A DNA stretch of 37,768 nucleotides from Sva-25 sp037385685 (lineage in GTDB: Bacteria; Pseudomonadota; Gammaproteobacteria; Chromatiales; Chromatiaceae): positions 1 through 37,768 of the forward strand of contig JARRMW010000011.1 in assembly GCA_037385685.1 (NCBI GenBank), read 5' to 3'. Shown here piece after piece: positions 16,058 to 25,635 of the stretch. Both the position numbers and the translations under genes were made by a program. The notes below the pieces were generated by a model. It ran no database searches. It was not told where the DNA came from and saw nothing but the letters and a program-made list of their open reading frames with translations. Position 1 is the first letter of the stretch; each line of letters begins with the position of its first letter.

Positions 16058-16995
16058 CTGAAAGAAAAGTAGTAGAGCAGCGTCGGCCTGCCGGCCTTGT
16101 CATCGTTATCGCTGATCATGAAATAGCGACCCTCTTCATGATGGCTGAGTCCCTCGAAGTTCTCGAGTCTCCAGCCATCGCGCGACTTGAGTACGGCCAG
16201 GTCTGAAAGCTGCAGGCTTTCTTCACCGATCACGGCCCTGCGCAAGCTAATGACGCCCCCGCCAAAGACTCCGGGCTCAAACAATCGCTCCATGATCAGC
16301 AAGGCCCCGTCGGGCATGGTCTCGAGTGAAACCACCTCGTTACCGCGCAGTGGTGACATCTCGTAAGGCCATTTTCGGCCGCTGGCAGTATAGAGAAAAT
16401 GACCATCATCCTGCGGGCGTTGCGGCAGGGTCATGACACCGTAGTCCGGATGCCAGGTCACGGCCTCGAGCGCATGGTTGGCTCCACGATAGTTCTTGAC
16501 GTTCGTCAGCGCTTTCGGCAACTCGATTTCACCGACCTGACTGCCCTCGATGGAGAAGCGGTCAATTCGGGGTTTCTGCTCGAATGCGATGAGCAACTCG
16601 GAATCCCCCTGGCGACCGTTGTTGCCATTGATGACATGCATCCCTTCGGAGTCCCTCTCCTTGCCCTTGAGCTTGTCACCGTCAGTGTCGCGAAGGCGAA
16701 CACGGCCCAGGAATTCCACAGCAACCAGCTTGTCATCCTCGAAAACCGGCTTGAAATGATACAGGTGCGCATTATCCGACAATGCATAAAGGATGCCCTC
16801 ATCCTGGTCCCAGGCAAGGGCTGAAAGGCTGCCAATCTTTTCTCCATCGCTGCTTTGCGATGCCAGCTCAACAGCACCATGCATCAGGATAACGGGCTCA
16901 TCTCCCTCAAAGGCGATCACCGGTGTCGAGACGACATCGGCCGATAGGACAGGAGAAACGGTGATCAGCAGGATCAGGAAGAGGAATCCTGCCAT
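16054..16995 (-). CDS. Exported esterase-like/phytase-like beta-propeller protein
   Basis: The 313-residue protein has a signal peptide (MAGFLFLILLITVSPVLSA) and segments typical of the esterase-like-activity-of-phytase family (PF13449): SALAWDQDEGILYALSDNAHLYHF, DSEGMHVI, NHALEAVTWHPDYGVM and LENFEGLSHHEEGRYFMISDND. Despite the family name, most members have no demonstrated phosphatase activity. The start at 16995 is chosen because GAGGAGGAG, which includes the yciO 3' end, lies just upstream and a clean signal peptide follows. The longer frame would add a basic N-terminus without signal character. It starts 2 bases after the yciO stop. Confidence 0.83.
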   Translation of the reverse strand: MAGFLFLILLITVSPVLSADVVSTPVIAFEGDEPVILMHGAVELASQSSDGEKIGSLSALAWDQDEGILYALSDNAHLYHFKPVFEDDKLVAVEFLGRVRLRDTDGDKLKGKERDSEGMHVINGNNGRQGDSELLIAFEQKPRIDRFSIEGSQVGEIELPKALTNVKNYRGANHALEAVTWHPDYGVMTLPQRPQDDGHFLYTASGRKWPYEMSPLRGNEVVSLETMPDGALLIMERLFEPGVFGGGVISLRRAVIGEESLQLSDLAVLKSRDGWRLENFEGLSHHEEGRYFMISDNDDKAGRPTLLYYFSFR

Positions 16996-16997
16996 CG

Positions 16998-17624
16998 CTA
17001 CTCCTCCTCGAAGACACCCGGATCGCCAAGACCGACACGCAGCACGTGCGGCGTGTCCTCTTCGAGGTTCACGACGGTCGTCGGATCGATACCGCAATAG
17101 CCACCGTCGATGATGAGATCGACCTGGTGTTCGAGCAGCTGACGCATCTCGTAGGGATCCGTGAGCGGGATTTCGTCTCCCGGCATGATCAGCGTGCTGC
17201 TCGACAGGGGTGCATCGAGGTCCTCGAGCAACGCAAGTGCAATCCTGTTGTCGGGGATACGGATCCCGATGGTCTTGCGTTTCGGGTTTTGCAGCATGCG
17301 CGGCACTTCCTTTGTCGCCTTGAAAATGAATGTATACGGGCCGGGTGTCAGTGATTTCAGCAGGCGGTAGTAGGTGTTATTGATCTTCGCATAGGCCGAG
17401 ATCTCGGACAGGTCACGACAAACCAGCGTGAAAACATGACTGTCATCGACACGGCGTATCTGCCGTATACGATCCTTCGCTTTCTTGTTGCTCATGTCGC
17501 AGCCAAGTGCGTAACAGGAATCAGTCGGGTAGACGATAATTCCGCCATTGCGGACCACGTCAACGGCCTGCCTGATGAGACGCTGCTGGGGATTGTCCGG
17601 GTGTATCTGGAAAAATTGCGCCAT
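16998..17624 (-). CDS. yciO: YciO/YrdC/Sua5-family protein YciO
   Basis: The 208-residue protein closely matches E. coli YciO from its start (MAQFFQIHPDNPQQRLI) through VYPTDSCYALGC, FTLVCRDLSE, GPYTFIFKATKEVPR and RKTIGIRIPDN. The fold is shared with TsaC/Sua5, which make threonylcarbamoyl-AMP for the t6A tRNA modification. YciO itself is not a full substitute for TsaC in E. coli, so the reaction should not be assumed. It follows lspA after 2 bases and precedes the phytase-like gene by 2 bases. Confidence 0.92.
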   Translation of the reverse strand: MAQFFQIHPDNPQQRLIRQAVDVVRNGGIIVYPTDSCYALGCDMSNKKAKDRIRQIRRVDDSHVFTLVCRDLSEISAYAKINNTYYRLLKSLTPGPYTFIFKATKEVPRMLQNPKRKTIGIRIPDNRIALALLEDLDAPLSSSTLIMPGDEIPLTDPYEMRQLLEHQVDLIIDGGYCGIDPTTVVNLEEDTPHVLRVGLGDPGVFEEE

Positions 17625-17626
17625 CT

Positions 17627-18106
17627 CTATGTCGTCTCTCCCCTTCTGTCGAGACCGAACAGTTCGGTGATGATGAGTGTGACAACGCCGATACTGATCG
17701 CGCTGTCAGCCACGTTGAAAGCCGGCCAGTACCATGGATCGATATAAAAGAGCAGAAAATCGACAACGTGGCCGTAGGCGATCCTGTCGATAAGGTTGCC
17801 GATTGCCCCGCCGATCACCAGTGCAATCGCAAAGGCCGTCCAGCGATGCGACAACGGCAGCCGTCGCAACCAGATGAATAGCACGATAGCGATGACGACC
17901 GAGAGTCCCGTGAAGAACCAGCGCTGCCATCCATCCTGGTCTGCCAGAAAACTGAAGGCCGCACCCTTGTTGTAGGCCAGCATCAAATCGAAAAAGCCGG
18001 GAATGACCGGAACGCGCTCATGCAGCGTAAAACTGTTGTCAATCCAGAGCTTGGTGACCTGGTCGAGGATCAGAACAGCAAATGACAGCCACAGGAAACG
18101 CATCAT
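17627..18106 (-). CDS. lspA: Lipoprotein signal peptidase (signal peptidase II)
   Basis: This inner-membrane aspartyl protease removes signal peptides from diacylated prolipoproteins. It has 159 residues and four hydrophobic segments. The catalytic aspartates are Asp116 (GHVVDF) and Asp134 (FNVADSAI), with the conserved GNLIDR between them and the N-terminal LDQVTK. It lies 11 bases after ileS in the widely conserved ribF-ileS-lspA order. Local substrates would include the TraB/GumN lipoprotein and the lytic transglycosylase encoded in this window. Confidence 0.97.
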   Translation of the reverse strand: MMRFLWLSFAVLILDQVTKLWIDNSFTLHERVPVIPGFFDLMLAYNKGAAFSFLADQDGWQRWFFTGLSVVIAIVLFIWLRRLPLSHRWTAFAIALVIGGAIGNLIDRIAYGHVVDFLLFYIDPWYWPAFNVADSAISIGVVTLIITELFGLDRRGETT

Positions 18107-18117
18107 TATCCAGACGA

Positions 18118-20946
18118 TCAGACGTGACGGCGAATTTCACCATCGCCGTCGATGTTCGTGATACAGCGGCCGCAGAGGTCAGGATGTTCGGGATTGCTGC
18201 CGACATCCTCACGCTGGTGCCAGCAACGGTCACACTTGGCATGCTGCGACGGCACCACGCTGACCTTGAGTCCCGCCAGTTCAGTCTGCGTGGCATTGGC
18301 ATCGTCATCCGATGTCACCCTCGCTGCAGAGGTAATCAGCGCGAAACGCAGCTCGTCACCAAGCGCATCGAGCGCCGACTTGAGCTCACCCTCGCAGATC
18401 AGAGTGACCTCGGCATTGAGGCCCGAGCCGATATCGCCGTTCTTGCGGAGAATCTCCAGTTCCTTCGAGACTGCCGAACGCGCCTTGATGATCTGTGCCC
18501 ACTGCTTTTCCGGGATCGCATCGGTTTCATCGAGCCGGAACAGCTGCCCATACCAGGTTTCGAGATACACGGAGTCGCTGCGCTCACCCGGCAAATGCTG
18601 CCAGATTTCGTCGGCTGTGAAGCTCAGGATCGGCGCCAGCCAGCGCACGAGTGCTTCAGCGATATGATACATCGCGGTCTGGCTTGAACGGCGGGCAAGG
18701 CTGTCGGCCTGGCAGGTGTACTGGCGATCCTTGGTGACATCGAGATAGAAGCCACCCATGTCGGTCACGCAGAAATTGTGAATCTTCTGGTAAATCAGGT
18801 GGAACTCGTACTCCCGGTAGGCGTCTGCAATCTCTTCCTGCAGTTTCGCGGCGCGGTCGACAGCCCAGCGATCAAGCGAGAGCATCCCGTCCGGTGCAAC
18901 GAGGCTCACGGCCGGATCAAAGTCATTGAGGTTCGACAACAGGTAGCGCGCTGTATTGCGAATACGGCGATAGGCATCTGCGGTGCGCTTGAGAATTTCG
19001 TCGGAAACGCTCATCTCTGCACGATAGTCGGTCGCCGCGACCCAGAGGCGAATGATATCGGCGCCGAGTGTTTTCATGACCTGTTGCGGCTTCATGACAT
19101 TGCCGATCGACTTTGACATCTTGCGCCCTTCGGCATCGACCGTGAAACCGTGGGTCAGGACCTGGCGGTAAGGTGCACGGCCATACATGGCCGTTGATGT
19201 CAGCAACGATGACTGGAACCAGCCGCGGTGCTGATCCGAGCCTTCCAGGTAGAGATCGGCCGGGCTCTGCAATCCGTCGCGGGTTTCGAGCACGCAGGCA
19301 TGCGTCACACCGGAATCGAACCAGACATCGAGCGTATCGGGAACCTTCTCGTAGTGTTCTGCATCATCGCCGAGCAACTCTGCGGGATCGAGCGCAAACC
19401 AGGCCTCGATACCCTCCTGCTCGACGCGCTGTGCAACCTGTTCGATGAGGTCAGCAGTCTGCGGGTGCAGCTCACCGGTTTCCGTGTGAATGAAGAGTGC
19501 GATCGGTGTTCCCCAGGTCCGCTGACGCGAGATACACCAGTCGGGACGCCCCTCGACCATGCCCTTGATGCGCGCCTCGCCCCAGTCAGGCAACCATTCC
19601 ACCTTTTCGATCTCCTGCAGGGCGGCAGCGCGGAGGCCATTCTGGTCCATACTGATGAACCATTGCGGAGTGGCCCGGAAGATGATCGGCGTCTTGTGGC
19701 GCCAGCAATGCGGGTAGCTATGCGTCAGGCGCGAGGAGAGCAGCAAGGCACCACGTTCCTGCAATACCTCGATCACATTCTCGTTGGCCTTGAGCACGTG
19801 CTGCCCGGCAAAAAGTTCCGTGCCCTCAACGAAGAGGCCGTTTGCTGCAACCGGGTTATCGACAGGCAGGTCATATTTCTGTCCAACGAAGAAATCCTCG
19901 AGACCATGGCCTGGCGCCGTATGCACGGCACCGGTACCAGCGTCCAGCGTGACATGCTCACCGACGATCACGGGTACCTGGCGGTCATAGAAAGGATGCT
20001 GAAGCATGAGTCCCTCGAATGCTCCGCCCTTCCCGTACGCGAGCACGTGGTAATCATCACAGCCCCAGCGCCCCATGGTCTCCTTGAGCAGGCCCTCCGC
20101 GACGACCAGGCGCTCCTTGCCGGCACTGCCCTCACATTGCACGACGGCATATTCGAGCATCGGGTTGAGCGCAACGGCCTGGTTGGCAGGCAGTGTCCAT
20201 GGCGTCGTCGTCCAGATCACGACCGACATCGGTCCTTCGCCGTGGTGGCCGGGAACAGAGTGGCAGCGCTCGAAAAGAGCCTCCTCGTCGAGAACACGGA
20301 AACGCACATCGATCGCGTAGGACTGCTTGTCCCTGTACTCGACTTCTGCCTCGGCCAGTGCCGAGCCACAGTCGGTACACCAGTGAACCGGCTTGTATCC
20401 CTCGTGGATGTGTCCCTTGGCAAAGATCCTGCCAAGGGCTCGAATGATGTTGGCCTCGAAGTCATAATCCTTCGTCAGGTAGGGATTGTCCCAGTCACCG
20501 AGAACGCCGAGGCGGATGAAGTCCTCGCGCTGGTTGTCCACCTGCTTTGCTGCATAGGTCCGGCACGCCTTGCGAAATTCTGCAGCAGAGACCTTCTGGC
20601 CAGGCTTGCCGACCTTCTTTTCAACCTGCAGTTCGATTGGCAGTCCATGACAATCCCAGCCCGGGACATAGGGCGCATCATAGCCATCAAGCGTGCGGCT
20701 CTTGACGATGATGTCCTTGAGCACCTTGTTGACAGCGTGACCGATGTGAATTTCACCGTTCGCATACGGAGGGCCATCGTGCAGGATGAATTTCGGGCGA
20801 CCTGCAGAGGTTTCGCGAATACGACGGTAGAGATCCTGCTCCTTCCAGTGATGCAGCATCGTTGGCTCGCGTTGCGGCAGATTGCCCTTCATCGGGAAAT
20901 CCGTCTTCGGCAGGTTGAGGGTATCTTTGTAGTTACTCACAGTCAC
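18118..20946 (-). CDS. ileS: Isoleucyl-tRNA synthetase
   Basis: This class I aminoacyl-tRNA synthetase has 942 residues, the normal bacterial length. The HIGH motif is in NGEIHIGHAVNK, and the KMSKS motif is in GRKMSKSIGN. The editing domain lies between them (GTGAVHTAPGHG), and the C-terminal zinc site is CDRCWHQ...LCGRC. The conserved EGSDQHRGWF precedes KMSKS. The start overlaps the ribF stop by 4 bases (ATGA). No T-box leader is present, as expected for a gammaproteobacterium. Confidence 0.98.
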   Translation of the reverse strand: MTVSNYKDTLNLPKTDFPMKGNLPQREPTMLHHWKEQDLYRRIRETSAGRPKFILHDGPPYANGEIHIGHAVNKVLKDIIVKSRTLDGYDAPYVPGWDCHGLPIELQVEKKVGKPGQKVSAAEFRKACRTYAAKQVDNQREDFIRLGVLGDWDNPYLTKDYDFEANIIRALGRIFAKGHIHEGYKPVHWCTDCGSALAEAEVEYRDKQSYAIDVRFRVLDEEALFERCHSVPGHHGEGPMSVVIWTTTPWTLPANQAVALNPMLEYAVVQCEGSAGKERLVVAEGLLKETMGRWGCDDYHVLAYGKGGAFEGLMLQHPFYDRQVPVIVGEHVTLDAGTGAVHTAPGHGLEDFFVGQKYDLPVDNPVAANGLFVEGTELFAGQHVLKANENVIEVLQERGALLLSSRLTHSYPHCWRHKTPIIFRATPQWFISMDQNGLRAAALQEIEKVEWLPDWGEARIKGMVEGRPDWCISRQRTWGTPIALFIHTETGELHPQTADLIEQVAQRVEQEGIEAWFALDPAELLGDDAEHYEKVPDTLDVWFDSGVTHACVLETRDGLQSPADLYLEGSDQHRGWFQSSLLTSTAMYGRAPYRQVLTHGFTVDAEGRKMSKSIGNVMKPQQVMKTLGADIIRLWVAATDYRAEMSVSDEILKRTADAYRRIRNTARYLLSNLNDFDPAVSLVAPDGMLSLDRWAVDRAAKLQEEIADAYREYEFHLIYQKIHNFCVTDMGGFYLDVTKDRQYTCQADSLARRSSQTAMYHIAEALVRWLAPILSFTADEIWQHLPGERSDSVYLETWYGQLFRLDETDAIPEKQWAQIIKARSAVSKELEILRKNGDIGSGLNAEVTLICEGELKSALDALGDELRFALITSAARVTSDDDANATQTELAGLKVSVVPSQHAKCDRCWHQREDVGSNPEHPDLCGRCITNIDGDGEIRRHV

Positions 20947-21884
20947 TCTTCCTGTTTGACGCCGAGCAGCCGGCGGGCCTTGTCGGCATCCTCGAGGATC
21001 TGCCGGCGCAGGGCGTCAAAAGATTCAAATTTCATTTCGTCGCGAATACGATCGATAAACTCGACCTCGACAAGCTGCCCGTAGACTTCGCGGTCAAAAT
21101 TGAACAGGTGCACTTCCAGCAGGAAACGCTCGTCGCCCTCGACCGTCGGACGGGTACCGATATTGGCCACACCGGGCAATAGCGTCTCGTCCAGGCCAGC
21201 GACGCGCACCGCGTAGACGCCACGTAACGGGCTGCTCCTGCGCCGCAGCACGACGTTCAGTGTCGGGAAACCGATGGTCCTGCCACGCTTGTCACCATGT
21301 GCAACACGTCCGCAGATCGCATAACTGCGACCGAGGCAGGCATTGGCTTCAGCAATCTCCCCCTCGATCAGGTGACGCCGGATACGCGTCGAGCTGATAC
21401 GCTCGTCCCGGTGCATCAGGGTATCCATGTCATCGACTGTGAAGCCGTGGGCCTCACCGGCCTCTCGCAGCATGCGCACATCACCGCTGCGAGCCCGCCC
21501 GAAACGAAAATCGTCCCCGACAAAAAGATGCCGGATGCCGAGGCCACGGACGAGGATCTCGTCGATGAACGTCTCCGCTCCCATGGCGGCCAGCCGTTTG
21601 CTGAAATGCAGGATCAGCACGTTGTCGATGCCGAGCTCCGTGAACATGCGAATCTTTTCACGTAGCGTGGTCAGCCGCGCAGGCGCTTCATCCGGCCTGA
21701 AATACTCCATTGGCTGGGGTTCGAAGATGATCACCGTCAGTGGCTCTCCGTGGCTGTCAGCCTCCTGACGCAACTGCCGGAAAACCGCCTGGTGGCCGAG
21801 GTGCACACCATCGAAATTTCCGATGGTGGCGACGCAGCCATGGTGGCTTTCTTTCAGGTTGTGGAGACCGCGGATCAGTCTCAT
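20943..21884 (-). CDS. ribF: Bifunctional riboflavin kinase / FAD synthetase
   Basis: The 313-residue enzyme phosphorylates riboflavin to FMN and adenylylates FMN to FAD. The N-terminal nucleotidyltransferase domain has GNFDGVHLGHQ and FVGDDFRFG...RSGD. The C-terminal riboflavin kinase domain has GRTIGFPTLNV and the ANIGTRPTV segment. It is the first gene of the ribF-ileS-lspA-yciO run, with an extended -10 promoter just upstream, and overlaps ileS by 4 bases. Confidence 0.97.
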   Translation of the reverse strand: MRLIRGLHNLKESHHGCVATIGNFDGVHLGHQAVFRQLRQEADSHGEPLTVIIFEPQPMEYFRPDEAPARLTTLREKIRMFTELGIDNVLILHFSKRLAAMGAETFIDEILVRGLGIRHLFVGDDFRFGRARSGDVRMLREAGEAHGFTVDDMDTLMHRDERISSTRIRRHLIEGEIAEANACLGRSYAICGRVAHGDKRGRTIGFPTLNVVLRRRSSPLRGVYAVRVAGLDETLLPGVANIGTRPTVEGDERFLLEVHLFNFDREVYGQLVEVEFIDRIRDEMKFESFDALRRQILEDADKARRLLGVKQEE

Positions 21885-21912
21885 TGGAACCCGTCAAATC
21901 ACGAAAAGCGCG

Positions 21913-21921
21913 ATTATATCA
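21913..21921 (-). promoter_or_regulatory. Extended -10 promoter for ribF-ileS-lspA
   Basis: On the minus strand TGATATAAT is a perfect extended -10 element, 28 bases upstream of the ribF ATG. The -35 region (GGATAA at 17 bases) is weak, which extended -10 promoters tolerate. Confidence 0.5.
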
Positions 21922-21986
21922 GGGCACTCCGCCTTTATCCTGCAAAAACCGGGACATCAGTGAGGCAGTCGCCGTATTCGTCAGAA

Positions 21987-22919
21987 TTACTGAATCCGGC
22001 TGACGGTATGGCCACGGTGCTTGAGCATATCGATGAGATTCCCCTTGCCAACGAGGTGTGCATTACCGACGACGACCATTGTCTGTTGCGGCTTCGACAG
22101 GTAACCCTCTAGGCGAGGAAGCCATTTACGATTGCGATCAACCACGACATTGCGGTAGGTCAGTGGTGACATGCTGGCTGCAATAAGCCGTGCATTGCGG
22201 TCGATATCCCCCATCGCCCAGGAAACAAGCAAGCCGCTGAAGTCGCCATTTTCACTCTCTCCAGCCGTCTTGTTGAGGGATTCGGACAACTGCCTGACTT
22301 GCACCTCGAGCGGGTATTCCGCGAGTGTCATCATGGCCTCACGCGGCGTCTCGAGCGCCGAGATCTTCATCTCATTCCTCAGGGCCGTTTGCTCGAAGAG
22401 ATTGTCGACCCCGAGTGTGCTCTGCATCCCCGAGTGCTCGAAAATTTCGTTGGTCAGCACAATGCGCAACAGCCAGGGTTGCATGCGCGAGATCCGGTAC
22501 TCGTCGAGTTCGAGAATCGTGACCAGTTCCTGCAGGCGGGCGTAATCAGCCGGGGAAAGCAACTCGTCGAGCGTCTGGCCCTTCGGCAACAGCGCCCTTG
22601 CCTCGATGTAATCCGACATTTCCATGTTACCGGTGGAATCATCCGCCTTGCTCTCGATGACAAGTTCCTCTGCATTTTCGAAGGCCCTGGCGATGGCCGG
22701 CGTGTACCAGCGCACGCCCTCTGGCAGGACATGAATGGAACCGAACAGATAGACCTTGCTGTCGTCATCCTCTGCAAGCCACATCGCCGGGTAGGCATTG
22801 ATGTCGCGTCCCGCCGTCTGGAGTGTTGCCGACTGGCAACCGGCCATCAGCAAAGCCAGCAGCAGGACGGAGATCCGGATGAACCCTGTCATTTTCAAGG
22901 ATCGGCTGGGTACGCGCAT
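21987..22919 (-). CDS. TraB/GumN family lipoprotein
   Basis: The 310-residue protein has a lipoprotein signal (LLALLMAGC, acylated Cys28) followed by a TraB/GumN (TIKI-like) domain. Its two GX2H motifs are GSIH at 60-63 and GNAHL near the C-terminus. Animal TIKI relatives are metal-dependent proteases, but the activity of bacterial GumN proteins is not established. The start at 22919 is chosen because GAGGAGAGG lies directly upstream, overlapping the polA stop; the next ATG at 22892 has no such signal. It is probably coupled to polA. Confidence 0.86.
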   Translation of the reverse strand: MRVPSRSLKMTGFIRISVLLLALLMAGCQSATLQTAGRDINAYPAMWLAEDDDSKVYLFGSIHVLPEGVRWYTPAIARAFENAEELVIESKADDSTGNMEMSDYIEARALLPKGQTLDELLSPADYARLQELVTILELDEYRISRMQPWLLRIVLTNEIFEHSGMQSTLGVDNLFEQTALRNEMKISALETPREAMMTLAEYPLEVQVRQLSESLNKTAGESENGDFSGLLVSWAMGDIDRNARLIAASMSPLTYRNVVVDRNRKWLPRLEGYLSKPQQTMVVVGNAHLVGKGNLIDMLKHRGHTVSRIQ

Positions 22920-22926
22920 CCTCTCC

Positions 22927-25635
22927 TCAGTGGGCCTCGTCCCAGTTGGCACCACGCCCCGCATCGACGACGAGCGGCACCGACAAGTCGGCCGCCTGCT
23001 CCATCATGGAGACGATCTCAGGGACGACAGCATCGACACTCTGCTCGCCGACCTCGAAGACAAGCTCGTCATGTACCTGCATGATCATGGTCACATCGGG
23101 CCTTTTTTGCCGTATCCAGCGATCAACCTCGATCATGGCGCGCTTGATGATGTCGGCTGCCGTTCCTTGCATTGGAGCGTTGATCGCCGTGCGCTCTGCA
23201 GCCGCGCGGCGCTGGCCATTGCGTGAATTGATCTCGGGAAGGTAGAGACGACGCCCGAAAACGGTCTCGACATAACCCGCCTCATGTGCCTGCTCGCGGA
23301 TGCTGTCCATGAAACGGCGCACACCAGGATAGCGATCAAAATAAAGATCGATATATTCCTGTGCGGTGCCACGCTCGACACCGAGTTGCTTCGCCAGACC
23401 GAATGCCGACATGCCGTAAATCAGCCCGAAATTGATCGCCTTGGCCGAGCGGCGCTGATCGCCGGTGACCTCGTCCGGCACAACCCCGAAGACCTCGGCC
23501 GCCGTCGCACGGTGAATATCCTGCCCCTCGGCGAACGCCTTGAGCAGCGCCTCGTCACCCGACAGATGCGACATGATGCGCAGCTCGATCTGGGAATAGT
23601 CGGCAGCGACCATGATCGTGCCTTCGCGGGGAATGAAGGCCTGGCGAATCCGGCGACCCTCATCCGTGCGCACGGGGATGTTCTGCAGGTTCGGATCACT
23701 CGAACTCAGGCGGCCGGTCGCAGCGATGGCCTGGTGGTAGGAGGTGTGCACGCGCCCCGTGTCCGGGTTGATCATGGTGGGAAGCTTGTCGGTATAGGTC
23801 GAACGCAGCTTGGCCAGTCCTCGATGCTGAAGGATCAGTGACGGGAGTTCATGCCCCTGGTCGGCCAGCTCCTGCAGCACACTCTCGGCTGTCGAGGGCG
23901 CACCCTTCGGGGTTTTCGAGATGACAGGCAGGTCGAGTTCATCGAAGAAGATCTGGCCGATCTGCTTCGGTGATGCCATGTTGAACGGCCGGCCTGCAAT
24001 ATCGTAGGCCTCTTCCTCGAGTTCCGCCATGCGTTCAGCCATGCGCTTGCTCTGCCTGGCCAGCATGTTGCTGTCGATGCGCACACCGGTGCGCTCGATG
24101 CGGGAGAGGACTGGCACCAGCGGCATCTCGATATCCGTGAAAACGCTCGCAGGCCCCTTCTGTTTCTTGAGCAATGACCAGAGAATGTCATGCAGGCGCA
24201 ACGTGACGTCGGCATCCTCGGCCGCGTAGGGCGCTGCCTGCTCGAGCGGGACCTGGTCGAAAGTCAGCTGCTTCGCCCCCTTGCCGGCAACTTCCTCGAA
24301 CTTGATAGTGCTGTAATCGAGATAGGTCTTTGCCAGCGAATCCATGTCGTGCCGGGTCGCGACCGAGTTATAGACATAGGACTCGAGCATGGTGTCGAAC
24401 GCGACACCCTCGACGTGAATATCGTAATTGGCCAGCACGTTCATGTCGTACTTGAGGTGCTGCCCCAGCTTGGGCTTCTCCGGATCCTCCAGAAGCGTCT
24501 TCAGTGCAGAGAGCACTTCCGCGCGATCGAGCTGCACGGGAGCATCCGGCCCCCTGTGCCCGACCGGGATGTAGCAGGCCTCACCCTCCCTGACGGAGAA
24601 AGAAAGACCAACAAGCTCCGCCTGCATGTAGTCAAGGCTCGTGGTTTCAGTGTCGAAAGTGATGAGCTTCGCCTTGCCAAGCTTTTTGATCCAGGCATCG
24701 AGGCGCTCGCGCTCGAGAACCGTCTCATAATCGGCGTCGGCAGCAGGCTCCGGAATCGCGGCCTCGACAGGGCTGGATTCCTGCAGCGTCGCGAGCAAGC
24801 GGTTGGCCTCGAGTTTTTCGTACCAGTTTCGCAGCACCTGTACATCGGGTTCTGCCTGTACAAGGTCGGCGGGCTTCTCGTGCAGTTCCAGGTCGGTACG
24901 AATCCGCGTGAGGTCACGTGACATTTCGAGCTGGCCGTTCCCGATCGCCTCTCGCAGGTATTCGCCGATCTTGCCCTTGATCTCATCGGCATGCTCGACG
25001 AGAGTATCGATGTTGTCATACTCGGCAAGCCATTTGGCCGCCGTTTTTGGTCCGCACTTGTGAACACCGGGAATATTGTCGGAGCTGTCACCGACGAGTG
25101 CGAGATAGTCGATGATCTGGTCGGCGCGCACACCAAACCTTTCCACCACGCCATCCGTATCGGTCAGGGTGTCGCTCATTGTATTCACGAGCGTAATGTC
25201 GTCGTTGACGAGTTGCGCGAGATCCTTGTCACTTGTCGAGACCAGGGTTCTCATGCCGGCCTTCTGCGCCTCGACGGCAAGGGTGCCGATGACATCGTCT
25301 GCCTCGACGTTCGGCTCGATGACGAGTGGCATGCCCATTGCCCTGATGATCGCGTGCAAGGGTTCTATCTGGTCACGCAGATCATCGGGCATGGGTGGAC
25401 GATGCGCCTTGTACTCGGCATAGATCTTGTCCCGGAAAGTCTTGCCGGGTGCATCGAAGACCACACCGATGTAATCGGGATTCTCGTCAGCCATGAGCTT
25501 GCGCAACATGTTGATGACACCGACAACCGCCCCCGTTGGCTGTCCGGAGGAGTTGGTCAGCGGAGGAAGTGCATGAAAGGCGCGAAACAGATAGGAAGAG
25601 CCGTCAACAAGGACCAGCAGTTTCTTGTCAGCCAT
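22927..25635 (-). CDS. polA: DNA polymerase I
   Basis: The 902-residue repair and Okazaki-fragment polymerase has all three domains. The 5'-3' nuclease covers about 1-290 (LVDGSSYLFRAFHALPPL, PNVEADDVIGTLA). The proofreading exonuclease, about 310-500, keeps the metal-binding DxE in FDTETTSL and LGQHLKYDMNVL. The family A polymerase has motif A DYSQIELRIMSHLSGD, the O-helix RRSAKAINFGLIYGMS and motif C MQVHDELVFEV. Its start overlaps the upstream tlpA-like gene by 8 bases, an unusual partnership for polA. Confidence 0.98.
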   Translation of the reverse strand: MADKKLLVLVDGSSYLFRAFHALPPLTNSSGQPTGAVVGVINMLRKLMADENPDYIGVVFDAPGKTFRDKIYAEYKAHRPPMPDDLRDQIEPLHAIIRAMGMPLVIEPNVEADDVIGTLAVEAQKAGMRTLVSTSDKDLAQLVNDDITLVNTMSDTLTDTDGVVERFGVRADQIIDYLALVGDSSDNIPGVHKCGPKTAAKWLAEYDNIDTLVEHADEIKGKIGEYLREAIGNGQLEMSRDLTRIRTDLELHEKPADLVQAEPDVQVLRNWYEKLEANRLLATLQESSPVEAAIPEPAADADYETVLERERLDAWIKKLGKAKLITFDTETTSLDYMQAELVGLSFSVREGEACYIPVGHRGPDAPVQLDRAEVLSALKTLLEDPEKPKLGQHLKYDMNVLANYDIHVEGVAFDTMLESYVYNSVATRHDMDSLAKTYLDYSTIKFEEVAGKGAKQLTFDQVPLEQAAPYAAEDADVTLRLHDILWSLLKKQKGPASVFTDIEMPLVPVLSRIERTGVRIDSNMLARQSKRMAERMAELEEEAYDIAGRPFNMASPKQIGQIFFDELDLPVISKTPKGAPSTAESVLQELADQGHELPSLILQHRGLAKLRSTYTDKLPTMINPDTGRVHTSYHQAIAATGRLSSSDPNLQNIPVRTDEGRRIRQAFIPREGTIMVAADYSQIELRIMSHLSGDEALLKAFAEGQDIHRATAAEVFGVVPDEVTGDQRRSAKAINFGLIYGMSAFGLAKQLGVERGTAQEYIDLYFDRYPGVRRFMDSIREQAHEAGYVETVFGRRLYLPEINSRNGQRRAAAERTAINAPMQGTAADIIKRAMIEVDRWIRQKRPDVTMIMQVHDELVFEVGEQSVDAVVPEIVSMMEQAADLSVPLVVDAGRGANWDEAH

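Noticed and set aside
19228..21084. 618-codon open frame on the plus strand
   Set aside because: It lies antisense to ileS and the end of ribF, both certain genes with intact motifs. Long antisense frames are common in such GC-rich coding regions, and its translation has no recognisable domain.
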